A stretch of 17,424 nucleotides of DNA from JBIOJM01 sp044450785 (GTDB lineage Bacteria; Planctomycetota; Planctomycetia; Isosphaerales; Isosphaeraceae): positions 1 to 17,424 of the forward strand of contig JBIOJM010000215.1 in the NCBI GenBank assembly GCA_044450785.1. The letters are read 5' to 3'. The translations under genes and the position numbers were made by a program. Within the stretch, counting starts at the first letter, position 1; the number at the start of each line of letters is the position of its first letter. Under the pieces are notes generated by a model. That model did no database searches. It was not told where the DNA came from and saw only the letters and a program-made list of their open reading frames with translations. Below, in pieces: positions 1 to 6,395 of this stretch.

Positions 1-595
1 GTATTACAGGGCGAGGGGTGGGCGGGACATTTGCGGGACTGGTTGGCGTCGTGCTCGGACTTACGCTTGTTGCTGCGGGGCTTCCGGGAGCTCCAAGATT
101 CGGCTTCGAGATCTCGGCGCCAGGCACGAAAGTCCGTAAGTAGTGGGCGATTCCCCAGGCTTCCTCGAGGGAAAGGGCCCCTCGAAACTGGGGCATGACT
201 GCCCCTCGCCCTTCGATGATAATTCGCGCGATCTGGGCATCGGTACGGTACGACTGCCAGCGAACATTCGTGAAGTCGGGAATGCCGGGAATGTCCCAGA
301 CCCCCCGCCCGTCCACGCCGTGACACCGGATGCAGTACCGGTTGAAGAGGCTCATCACCACGACTTTTTCTTGCTCGGGGCTACGCATCCAGTACCAAGC
401 ACCACCGTTCATCGTTTCGATCTGACCGGGAGGTATATCCTTGTGACCGAAGTGGTCGTGGAAAAGCGATCCCCAGTGGTGATCGTCTCCCACTGTGGGG
501 GAGGCTGTCACTCCCAGAATCACGACCGCCATGATGATTGCGGCCACACCTCCAAGGGTCGGGATCGATATGGGGCGTATCTTGCCTGATCTCAT
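1..595 (-). CDS. c-type cytochrome, exported or membrane-anchored (C-terminus cut by window edge)
   Basis: The frame is open from an ATG at 595 to the left edge, giving 198 codons with the C-terminus outside the window. A strong ribosome binding site (AGGAGAAGG) lies 5-6 bases upstream. Residues 13-33 are a hydrophobic segment after a short basic start (MRSGKIR), so the protein is a membrane anchor or has an uncleaved or cleaved signal. The haem c motif CIRCH covers residues 88-92 (Cys88, Cys91, His92). VMPQF at 133-137 supplies the likely distal Met134, and the spacing fits a small class I cytochrome c domain. After residue 165 the chain becomes Pro/Thr/Ser-rich, like a periplasmic linker. 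It probably carries electrons outside the cytoplasmic membrane; its partner is unknown. It lies downstream of the dihydroorotate-dehydrogenase-like gene on the same strand, 237 bp away. The family is clear, the exact role is not. Confidence 0.85.
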   Translation of the reverse strand, partial: MRSGKIRPISIPTLGGVAAIIMAVVILGVTASPTVGDDHHWGSLFHDHFGHKDIPPGQIETMNGGAWYWMRSPEQEKVVVMSLFNRYCIRCHGVDGRGVWDIPGIPDFTNVRWQSYRTDAQIARIIIEGRGAVMPQFRGALSLEEAWGIAHYLRTFVPGAEISKPNLGAPGSPAATSVSPSTTPTSPANVPPTPRPVI

Positions 596-832
596 GATAC
601 CTTCTCCTCGGAACTGGGGAGAGAAGTCCGGCGATTCGGTCTTGTCCTGCTGACCTTGGCGACCCGCTGCGGGCCGGGAAGGACTTGCTTGGTGTTTGCA
701 TTGTATCGGAAGAATCGAATGAGAATCTTCGCACCCATCAAGAATATTTTTGCCGGTAGGAGTGCAGCGTGGCGGATACCATGATTCATGGGGCCCCGGC
801 CAGACCAAGGTCTTGATCGCGATCGATCGCGT
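596..832. other. intergenic leader between the DHOD-like gene and the cytochrome c gene
   Basis: This 237-bp gap separates two minus-strand genes. It contains a 12-bp perfect palindrome GCGATCGATCGC at 819-830, just beyond the stop of the upstream gene, and GGGGCCCC near 790. A 65-codon open frame (789 to 592, minus) ends in an ATGA overlap with the cytochrome start. Its third positions are not GC-rich like those of the neighbouring genes, so I read it as untranslated leader. On the minus strand a TACAAT hexamer could be a -10 element for the cytochrome, but no convincing -35 accompanies it. Confidence 0.4.
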
Positions 833-1852
833 TCAGGAGCTTGAATCGTCGAGGGTGTAGGGGGTGATCGCGATCATGTTGACGTAATTGGCCCGCTCAA
901 AGGCTGCCGGATCGGGACAGTTGCGCAGGCTCAGGGTTCCTTTCACCTGCTTGATCGAGCCATATCCTCTTTCCTCCAGCCAGGCGGGGAGCCCGTCGAG
1001 CAATGTGCGCAGGTAGGCGGGGCCGTGCCGCAGCAGCGCGGAGGTGGTCATGGTGACGTCGGCGCCAACCAAGATCAGCTTGAGCACGTCTTCGGACGTA
1101 TTGACGCCGGTCGATGCCGCCAGGGAGATCGAAAGCTGGGGGCGAAGGATGGCGATCCAGCGAAGCGGTAATCGCAGTTCCGCGCTCGTGCTGAGCGTCA
1201 GGCGCGGATTGATTCGGAGAGTCTCCAACTCGACGTCGGGCTGAAGGAAACGGTTGAACAGCACCAGGCCATCGGCACCAACCTCGACGAGACGGCGGGC
1301 CAAGTTCGGCAGCGAACTGAAGTAGGGCCCCAACTTCACGGCAAGGGGGACCGTCACCACCTCTCGAACAGCGGCCACCAGATCCAAGTACCGTTGCTCC
1401 ACCTGGACGGCGGTTGTCTCAGGATCGGTCGGGACGAAGTAAATGTTGAGTTCCACGGCATCGGCCCCTGCCTCCTCGAGAAGTTGTGCGTGACGGGCCC
1501 AGTTTCCCACGCCCACACCGTTCAAACTACCGATCACCGGGATCGAAAGGGCCTTCTTGGCTCGCTTGATCTCTCCGAGGTAGTTTGCCGGCCCAGTGTT
1601 GTAAAGATCGAGCTCGAACCGGCCCGACAGGGCCTTGTCGAACTCGTCCATTCCGCATTCGAAATAACGGCGGACGGCCCGCTCCTCGCGTTCGAGCTGC
1701 TCCTCGAAGAGTGAGGGCATCACCACCGCCGCGGCGCCGGCCTCTTCCATCTGGCGCAGCAGATCGAGATGGACTGTCAGGGGGGAAGCCGAGGCCACCA
1801 GCGGGTTCCTCAGCTCGAGCCCCAGATAGGTTGTCCGCAGATCGACGCTCAT
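833..1852 (-). CDS. dihydroorotate dehydrogenase-like FMN flavoprotein
   Basis: This 339-aa protein has the TIM-barrel flavoprotein pattern of the class 1 dihydroorotate dehydrogenase-like family. The N-terminal GLELRNPLVASASPLT (11-26) matches the first FMN-contact strand. VKLGPYFS (172-179) holds the conserved FMN/substrate Lys173. ASTGVNTSEDVLKLILVGA (246-264) is the phosphate-binding end of the barrel, followed by VTMTTSALL. True pyrimidine-pathway enzymes carry a Cys or Ser base after an Asn in an NxSCPN-type loop. Here that place reads ELNIYFVPTDP (134-144), without it, so pyrimidine synthesis is doubtful. The family is known from many genomes as 'dihydroorotate dehydrogenase-like protein' of unproven function. 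The start at 1852 has GAGG about 8 bases upstream. The gene is divergent from the stress-protein/hydrogenase cluster and may share its regulatory region. Confidence 0.85.
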   Translation of the reverse strand: MSVDLRTTYLGLELRNPLVASASPLTVHLDLLRQMEEAGAAAVVMPSLFEEQLEREERAVRRYFECGMDEFDKALSGRFELDLYNTGPANYLGEIKRAKKALSIPVIGSLNGVGVGNWARHAQLLEEAGADAVELNIYFVPTDPETTAVQVEQRYLDLVAAVREVVTVPLAVKLGPYFSSLPNLARRLVEVGADGLVLFNRFLQPDVELETLRINPRLTLSTSAELRLPLRWIAILRPQLSISLAASTGVNTSEDVLKLILVGADVTMTTSALLRHGPAYLRTLLDGLPAWLEERGYGSIKQVKGTLSLRNCPDPAAFERANYVNMIAITPYTLDDSSS

Positions 1853-1918
1853 CCCTGTACCTCACAAGCCTCGAGCCCATTCTTCGGTCAAATCCCCTTC
1901 TTCCGAGTATTGACGCCT

Positions 1919-1947
1919 TTGACAGCTTCTTGCCAGATGTGTATATT
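1919..1947 (+). promoter_or_regulatory. sigma-70-type promoter for the universal stress protein / hydrogenase cluster
   Basis: TTGACA at 1919-1924 is a perfect -35 hexamer. It is followed by exactly 17 bases and TATATT at 1942-1947, one base from consensus. Transcription would begin near 1954 and leave a leader of about 125 bases before the GTG start at 2079. This is the best-formed promoter in the window. It faces the stress-protein gene in the divergent intergenic region. Confidence 0.7.
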
Positions 1948-2003
1948 CTATGTCCAAAGGCTCCGATCGGCTCGCGATGGGTCGTTCGGTGCCGGCTACG
2001 GCG

Positions 2004-2041
2004 GCCCCGCAGTGTCGATCTTGCGCACTTGGGGCTTTTTT
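2004..2041 (+). terminator. terminator-like hairpin inside the 5' leader of the stress-protein gene (possible attenuator)
   Basis: GCCCC (2004-2008) pairs with GGGGC (2031-2035). Inside it AGTG (2011-2014) pairs with CACT (2026-2029), with a small internal loop. Six T follow at once (2036-2041). The structure lies between the promoter at 1919-1947 and the GTG start at 2079, so it would interrupt transcription before the first gene unless read through. The stem is short, so its strength is uncertain. Confidence 0.45.
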
Positions 2042-2078
2042 ATTGCGCCTGCGGTCTCGAAGTGAGGGGGATGTCCTC

Positions 2079-2939
2079 GTGCCCGGCAGGATCTTGATTG
2101 GCCTGGACACGCCCAAGCACGGCGCCGTCCTCGCGGAGCTGGGCATTCGCTGGGCGCAGCGGTGTGGTGCCGCGATTGTGGGGCTGGGGATCGTCGATGA
2201 GCCTGGGATTCGAGCGATCGAGCCGGCGTGGCCGGTGGGCGGGACGCCCGGCGTGGACCCCGTTTATTACATGGGTTACGAGGCTCGGCTGGCGGGTGTC
2301 CATCAGCAGGTCGGGCAACTTCTGGAGCAATTCGCCGCACGCTGCGCCCTAGCCGGCGTGGCGCATGCAGAGGTGAAAGCGGTTGGCTCGCCCGACAAGC
2401 TGATCGCGGCCGAGGCGCAATCCTGTGACCTGGTCGTGCTGGCTCGGGGGTCTCGCTTCCACTTCACGGCTCGGGATGATGATTCTGACGAGATCCTGAG
2501 GAAAGTCTTGAAGGACACCCCGCGGCCGATCATCGTGGTACCCGCGACGCCCTGCCCGGATGGCCCGGTTGTGATCGCGTATGACGGCAGCCTTCAGGCC
2601 GCTCGCGCCTTGGCGGCCTTCCAGGCGACCGGGCTGGGCGGATTGGGCGGAGCGGGCGAGGTCCACATCATCAGCGTGGACGCAAGCGCTGCCGTGGCGG
2701 CCCAGCATGCCGAGCGCGCCCGGGAGTTTCTCGGCCACCACAAGATCGAAGCAGTCCCCCTCGCGCTCGAATCCTCCGCCCCGCCCGCCAAAGTGATCCT
2801 GGAACAGGTCGGCCGCCTCAATGCCGGTCTGCTCGTGATGGGTGCTTACGGCCAGCCGGTATTGCGCGAGTTTTTCCTGGGCTCGGTGACCCGCACGGTG
2901 CTCTCCGAGACAACGGTCCCACTGTGCTTGTTCCACTAG
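2079..2939 (+). CDS. universal stress protein, tandem UspA domains
   Basis: This 286-aa protein has two UspA-type alpha/beta domains (about 1-156 and 162-286). Each starts with a hydrophobic strand ending in Asp (RILIGLD and VVIAYDG). The second domain keeps the ATP-binding signature G-x2-G-x9-G-S as GAYG...GS at residues 255-269. The first domain ends RPIIVVP and lacks this signature, so only one nucleotide site is expected. I chose the GTG at 2079 because GAGGGGG (2064-2070) sits 8 bases before it and the length suits tandem Usp proteins. The in-frame ATG at 1950 would precede the predicted transcription start. Usp proteins of this type help cells survive growth arrest, hypoxia or energy loss. 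The gene lies first in the run of plus-strand genes leading into the hydrogenase. Confidence 0.9.
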   Translation: MPGRILIGLDTPKHGAVLAELGIRWAQRCGAAIVGLGIVDEPGIRAIEPAWPVGGTPGVDPVYYMGYEARLAGVHQQVGQLLEQFAARCALAGVAHAEVKAVGSPDKLIAAEAQSCDLVVLARGSRFHFTARDDDSDEILRKVLKDTPRPIIVVPATPCPDGPVVIAYDGSLQAARALAAFQATGLGGLGGAGEVHIISVDASAAVAAQHAERAREFLGHHKIEAVPLALESSAPPAKVILEQVGRLNAGLLVMGAYGQPVLREFFLGSVTRTVLSETTVPLCLFH

Positions 2940-2953
2940 AATATCATTAGTTG

Positions 2954-2966
2954 TTGATTTTATCAA
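2954..2966. promoter_or_regulatory. FNR/CRP-like inverted repeat at the start of the cNMP-fold gene
   Basis: TTGAT-TTT-ATCAA is a perfect inverted repeat with the half-sites of the FNR consensus (TTGAT-N4-ATCAA) but a spacer of three rather than four. It overlaps the first base of the ATG at 2966 and lies 14 bases after the stop of the stress-protein gene. It could be an operator for an FNR/CRP-family regulator. The AT-rich sequence may also arise by chance. Confidence 0.3.
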
Positions 2967-3427
2967 TGGACCACAACATGACCCAGTCGACGCTAATGGA
3001 CCTTGCGTTCCTGCAGGGCCTGGACGCTGGCCAACTGGAGCGGATTGCGCAGATTGCCACTCCCGTCCAGTGGGATGCCGGTGCGACCGTGTTTCGCGAG
3101 GGGGATCGCAACTCGCTCTTGTACGTCGTGGAGGCAGGTCGCATCGCCATCGAGATCGGGGTACCCGGTCGCGGGCGGATCAGCATCCTCACGGTGGGGC
3201 CGGGCGAGGTGTTTGGCTGGTCGTCCGTTTTCCACACGCGGCCGAAGACCGCCTCGGCCCGTACGATCGAGCCGGTCAAGGCCTTTGCTCTGGATGCCGT
3301 CCGACTCCGCGAGCTTTGCGACGCTGACTCGCGGCTCGGCTATCTCCTGACACGTCGGATTCTGGAAGTGGTTTCCGAGCGGTTGAAGGCAACGCGGATG
3401 CAACTGCTCGACATTTACAGCCCGTGA
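2966..3427 (+). CDS. stand-alone cyclic-nucleotide-binding-fold protein (Crp/Fnr sensor domain, no HTH)
   Basis: The 153-aa product is a single Crp-type beta-roll domain. It starts LAFLQGLDAGQLERIA, continues with VFREGD and LLYVVEAGRIAIE, and reaches the phosphate-cassette region GEVFGWSSVFHTRPKTASART (80-100). It ends in the long C-helix (about 120-148) and stops there. There is no helix-turn-helix, so it is unlikely to bind DNA as CRP does. In cAMP-binding proteins the cassette reads FGE..A...R; here the Glu is Trp85, although Arg99 remains, so cAMP binding is doubtful. Similar domains occur beside group 3b hydrogenase genes in other bacteria, as far as I recall, with no settled role. No clear Shine-Dalgarno precedes ATG 2966 or ATG 2978, so the exact start is uncertain. 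Confidence 0.8.
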   Translation: MDHNMTQSTLMDLAFLQGLDAGQLERIAQIATPVQWDAGATVFREGDRNSLLYVVEAGRIAIEIGVPGRGRISILTVGPGEVFGWSSVFHTRPKTASARTIEPVKAFALDAVRLRELCDADSRLGYLLTRRILEVVSERLKATRMQLLDIYSP

Positions 3428-3442
3428 CATCGGTATCGATGT
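3427..3442. promoter_or_regulatory. 16-bp inverted repeat upstream of the hydrogenase genes (candidate operator)
   Basis: ACATCG (3427-3432) and CGATGT (3437-3442) form a perfect inverted repeat around GTAT. It starts on the last base of the preceding stop codon and lies 70 bases before the hydB-like start. The dyad size suits a dimeric regulator. No clear -35/-10 pair is seen beside it, so it is a candidate only. Confidence 0.3.
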
Positions 3443-3512
3443 TGTTCCACCGCGGAATGCGGCGCAGAGCAGCCTGAGGGTGGGAGAAGTCAGAACGAAG
3501 GAGTTTCGCCAT

Positions 3513-4643
3513 ATGCCGGCAGTGGGAGGAATTGCTCCGCTGGGACGAACGGTCGTCCTCGACAAGCCTGATCTGGGACGGATCATCGACCGGCTCTGGC
3601 AAGAGGGATACACCGTCGTTGGTCCGACGATCGCGCAAGGGGCGATCATCTTTGACGAGGTGCACACCCTCGCGCAACTGCCCATCGGCTGGACCGACGA
3701 ACAGGCAGGGGGCACCTATCGGCTGAAGCGCCGCGACGACGGCGCCTACTTTGGCTATGCCGTCGGGCCGCACTCCTGGAAGAAATACCTGTTCCCGTCC
3801 CAGTTGACGCTGTTCACGATCGAGAGCACCGAGAATTCCTTCGCGGTTCATCCCAGTCCGGAGCCGGTTTCCAGGTATGCCTTTCTCGGTGCCCGCTCGT
3901 GCGACTTGCACGCCATCGAGATCCAGGACCGGGTTTTCTTGCAGGGTTCGTACATCGACCCCCATTATCAGGCCCGGCGGGAGCCAGCCTTCTTGATCGC
4001 GGTGAATTGCGCACAGGCGGCGTCCACGTGCTTTTGCACGAGCATGAAGACGGGGCCAAAGGCGTCACGCGGCTTCGACCTGGCGCTGACCGAGCTGCGG
4101 GAGGTCTTCCTCGTCGAGATCGCCACGGACCGCGGCCGGGAAGTGATGGCGGACGTCCCCTGTCGGGAGGCGAGCGGTGAGCAGCTCGGCGCAGCCGCCC
4201 GGGTGGTTCGGGACACCGAGGGCCAGATCCACCGCCGGCTCGACACGTCTGACCTGCCCGAGCTGCTCTACAAAAACCTCGAACACCCACGCTGGGACGA
4301 CGTGGCCGAGCGCTGCCTTTCGTGCACCAACTGCACCATGGTCTGCCCCACCTGCTTCTGCCATTCCATTGAAGAAGTTCCCGACTTGAGCGGCCAGCGC
4401 AGTGAGCGGGTGCGCCTGTGGGATTCTTGTTTTAACCTGGAACACGCCCATACGGCCGGGGGGAACATGCGGCCCGATATCCGGTCGCGCTACCGGCAAT
4501 GGCTCACACACAAGCTGGCCTCGTGGATCGACCAGTACGGGGTCTCCGGCTGCGTCGGCTGCGGGCGCTGTATCACGTGGTGCCCCGTGGCGATCGACAT
4601 CACCGAGGAAGTGGCCGCCATCCGCGGCGGGACGACGGAATGA
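3513..4643 (+). CDS. hydB: group 3b hydrogenase beta subunit, [4Fe-4S] electron-transfer protein (HydB-like)
   Basis: The 376-aa protein matches the HydB/AsrA family: a long N-terminal domain followed by a ferredoxin-like pair of [4Fe-4S] sites. The first site is Cys268, 271, 274 and 278 in CLSCTNCTMVCP. The second is Cys347, 350, 353 and 357 in CVGCGRCITWCP. Extra cysteines at 130, 166, 173 and 175, plus 281 and 283, are typical of the family and may bind further cofactor. In sulfhydrogenase-type enzymes this subunit links the hydrogenase dimer to the flavin subunit in the cytoplasm. The ATG at 3513 has AAGGAG nine bases upstream. A GTG at 3480 would add 11 residues with no such site. The stop overlaps the next start as ATGA, indicating translational coupling. 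Confidence 0.9.
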   Translation: MPAVGGIAPLGRTVVLDKPDLGRIIDRLWQEGYTVVGPTIAQGAIIFDEVHTLAQLPIGWTDEQAGGTYRLKRRDDGAYFGYAVGPHSWKKYLFPSQLTLFTIESTENSFAVHPSPEPVSRYAFLGARSCDLHAIEIQDRVFLQGSYIDPHYQARREPAFLIAVNCAQAASTCFCTSMKTGPKASRGFDLALTELREVFLVEIATDRGREVMADVPCREASGEQLGAAARVVRDTEGQIHRRLDTSDLPELLYKNLEHPRWDDVAERCLSCTNCTMVCPTCFCHSIEEVPDLSGQRSERVRLWDSCFNLEHAHTAGGNMRPDIRSRYRQWLTHKLASWIDQYGVSGCVGCGRCITWCPVAIDITEEVAAIRGGTTE

Positions 4644-5542
4644 CGCCCATGACGAACCCGACAGTTGGCCCTGCTCTGCCGTCCGCACCGGCTTGGGCGC
4701 GGGTGTCGCCGCAGGACGACTTGCTCTGCCCGCATCCGGCGATCGTGCGGTCGATCGAGCCGGAGACCCCCGGTGTGGCGACCTTCCGGCTCGAGTTTCA
4801 GGATCGCGGCCGGCAGGAGCGATATCGCGCCGGACCCGGTCAGTTCAACATGATCTACGTACCCGGGGTTGGCGAGGTGCCGATCTCGGTCTCTGGTGCC
4901 ATCGAGGAGGGACCGGGCATTGGGCACACGATCCGCTTTGCCGGGCGGGTCACTCGTGTGATCGGGAAACTGGGGCCGGGCGCGATCGTCGGCATGCGCG
5001 GCCCCTACGGGCGGGGCTGGCCGATGGAACAGGCCCATGGCCGGGACGTGGTGGTGGTGGCCGGTGGCCTGGGCCTGGCCCCTCTGCGGCTCGTCGTGAA
5101 AGCCCTTCTGGCCGATCGCGACCAGTTCGGCCGTCTCACCCTGGTCTATGGGGCACGCAATCCGGCCGATCTCCTCTACACCTCCGAGTATCCCGAATGG
5201 GAACGCCGGGGGATGGAGCTGCTGATCACGGTTGACCGTGCCGACCTGACCTGGCAAGGGCGGGTGGGGGTGGTGCCCGTTCTCTTCAATCGACTCCAGA
5301 TCGACCCGGAGCGTACCGTGGTGCTCACGTGCGGCCCGGAGATCCTGATGCGGTTCGCCGTCTCCGAGGCCATGAACCGCGGTGTGTCTGACCGAGACAT
5401 CTACTACTCAATGGAGCGGAACATGCAGTGCGCGGTAGGCCTGTGCGGCCACTGCCAGTTCGGGCCGGCGTTTCTCTGCAAGGACGGTCCCGTCTTCGCG
5501 CACCGGCAGCTCGCTCCCTTCCTTAGCAAAGAGATGTTTTGA
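4640..5542 (+). CDS. hydG: group 3b hydrogenase gamma subunit, FAD/NAD(P)-binding oxidoreductase (HydG-like)
   Basis: This 300-aa protein belongs to the ferredoxin-NADP+ reductase-like family that includes PyrK and sulfhydrogenase gamma. RAGPGQFNMIYVPGVGEVPIS (63-83) is the FAD-binding region. VVVAGGLGLAPLR (138-150) is the NAD(P) pyrophosphate loop. LVYGARNPADLLY (168-180) and LTCGPEILM (229-237) are the usual later NAD(P)-contact segments. The C-terminal cysteines 264, 269, 272 and 280 hold a [2Fe-2S] cluster as in PyrK. It would exchange electrons between NAD(P)H and the iron-sulfur subunit. It begins inside the hydB stop (ATGA); ATG 4649 is a possible alternative three codons later. Whether NADH or NADPH is preferred cannot be read from the sequence. 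Confidence 0.92.
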   Translation: MTPMTNPTVGPALPSAPAWARVSPQDDLLCPHPAIVRSIEPETPGVATFRLEFQDRGRQERYRAGPGQFNMIYVPGVGEVPISVSGAIEEGPGIGHTIRFAGRVTRVIGKLGPGAIVGMRGPYGRGWPMEQAHGRDVVVVAGGLGLAPLRLVVKALLADRDQFGRLTLVYGARNPADLLYTSEYPEWERRGMELLITVDRADLTWQGRVGVVPVLFNRLQIDPERTVVLTCGPEILMRFAVSEAMNRGVSDRDIYYSMERNMQCAVGLCGHCQFGPAFLCKDGPVFAHRQLAPFLSKEMF

Positions 5543-5564
5543 ACGGGTAATTGAAGGATGGCTC

Positions 5565-5579
5565 GGCAAGGGCCTTGCC
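5565..5579. repeat. short perfect inverted repeat in the hydG-hydD gap
   Basis: GGCAAGG and CCTTGCC flank a single G, followed by a run of C. The element lies in the 58-bp gap between the flavin subunit and the small subunit, whose ATG at 5601 has no visible Shine-Dalgarno. It could be a stability hairpin or translation-control element in the operon mRNA. Nothing else supports a function. Confidence 0.3.
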
Positions 5580-5600
5580 CCCCCTGGTAATCTGCAAGCC

Positions 5601-6395
5601 ATGACGACCACGAAACCGCGACTGGGTGTCTTCAAGTTCGCATCGTGCGACGGCTGCCAGCTCTCGCTCCTGGATTGCGAGGACCAGTTGCTGGCGGTAG
5701 CGGATCGGGTGGAGATCGCCTACTTCCTGGAAGCGACCCGCCGGCCGCTCGAAGGCGAGTTCGACGTGGCCCTTGTGGAAGGGTCGGTCTCCACACCCGG
5801 GCAGGAGGAAGAGATCCGCGATATCCGCCGGCGCACCCGGTTCTTGATCACGCTGGGAGCCTGTGCATCGGCCGGCGGCATCCAGGGACTGCGGAACTTC
5901 GGCAGCCTGAATGTGGACCAGGCCCTGGCGATCGTGTACGCCTCGCCTCAGTACGTCGAGACCTTGGCCCATTCCCGGCCTTCCAGCGACTACGTGCCCG
6001 TCGACCTGGAGCTGCCGGGCTGCCCGATCAACAAGGGGCAGCTCCTCGGGGTTTTGGGACAGATGCTGGCCGGCGGCCGGCCAAAGGTGCCGAACCACGC
6101 GCTCTGCCTGGACTGCAAGCGGCAGCACCTCGTGTGCATCTTGGTGGCCCACGGCGCCCCGTGCATGGGGCCGGTCACGTCCACCGGCTGCGGGGTCCTT
6201 TGCCCGAGCTACGATCGGCCTTGTTATAGCTGTTTTGGGCCGAGCGCCGGGCTCAACACCACGGCGCTCGCCCGACGGTTCGAGCAACTGGGGCTCGAGC
6301 CGGAGGAGATCAGGCGGCTCTTCCACAAGTTCTATGCCAACGCACCCGAGTTCAAACAGGCAGGAGAGCGCCATGCCGGACCAACCGCCGGATGA
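5601..6395 (+). CDS. hydD: [NiFe] hydrogenase small subunit, group 3b type (HydD-like)
   Basis: The 264-aa protein belongs to the NADH:ubiquinone oxidoreductase 20 kDa/[NiFe] small-subunit family. Proximal-cluster ligands are Cys16 and Cys19 (SCDGCQ), Cys88 (GACAS) and Cys141 (PGCPI). A second cysteine-rich part carries Cys169, 172, 179, 188, 197, 201, 208 and 211, enough for two more [4Fe-4S] clusters, as in group 3 enzymes. There is no twin-arginine signal, so the enzyme is cytoplasmic, unlike uptake hydrogenases of group 1. It forms the core dimer with HydA and relays electrons from the Ni-Fe site to HydB. Its last 23 bases overlap the start of the large-subunit gene. The ATG at 5601 lacks an evident ribosome binding site, but the conserved motif starts 16 residues later, so no shorter start is plausible. 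Confidence 0.93.
   Translation: MTTTKPRLGVFKFASCDGCQLSLLDCEDQLLAVADRVEIAYFLEATRRPLEGEFDVALVEGSVSTPGQEEEIRDIRRRTRFLITLGACASAGGIQGLRNFGSLNVDQALAIVYASPQYVETLAHSRPSSDYVPVDLELPGCPINKGQLLGVLGQMLAGGRPKVPNHALCLDCKRQHLVCILVAHGAPCMGPVTSTGCGVLCPSYDRPCYSCFGPSAGLNTTALARRFEQLGLEPEEIRRLFHKFYANAPEFKQAGERHAGPTAG

Noticed and set aside
143..589. Plus-strand open frame opposite the cytochrome c gene
   Set aside because: The minus strand encodes a clear haem-binding protein over the same bases; the plus frame has no recognisable features.
592..789. 65-codon minus-strand frame ending in an ATGA overlap with the cytochrome c start
   Set aside because: Third positions are not GC-rich like those of the neighbours, there is no domain or hydrophobic segment, and the cytochrome has its own strong ribosome binding site.
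1950..2078. Longer start (ATG 1950) for the universal stress protein
   Set aside because: It lies at or before the predicted transcription start and would translate through the terminator-like hairpin. GTG 2079 has an excellent Shine-Dalgarno and gives the normal family length.
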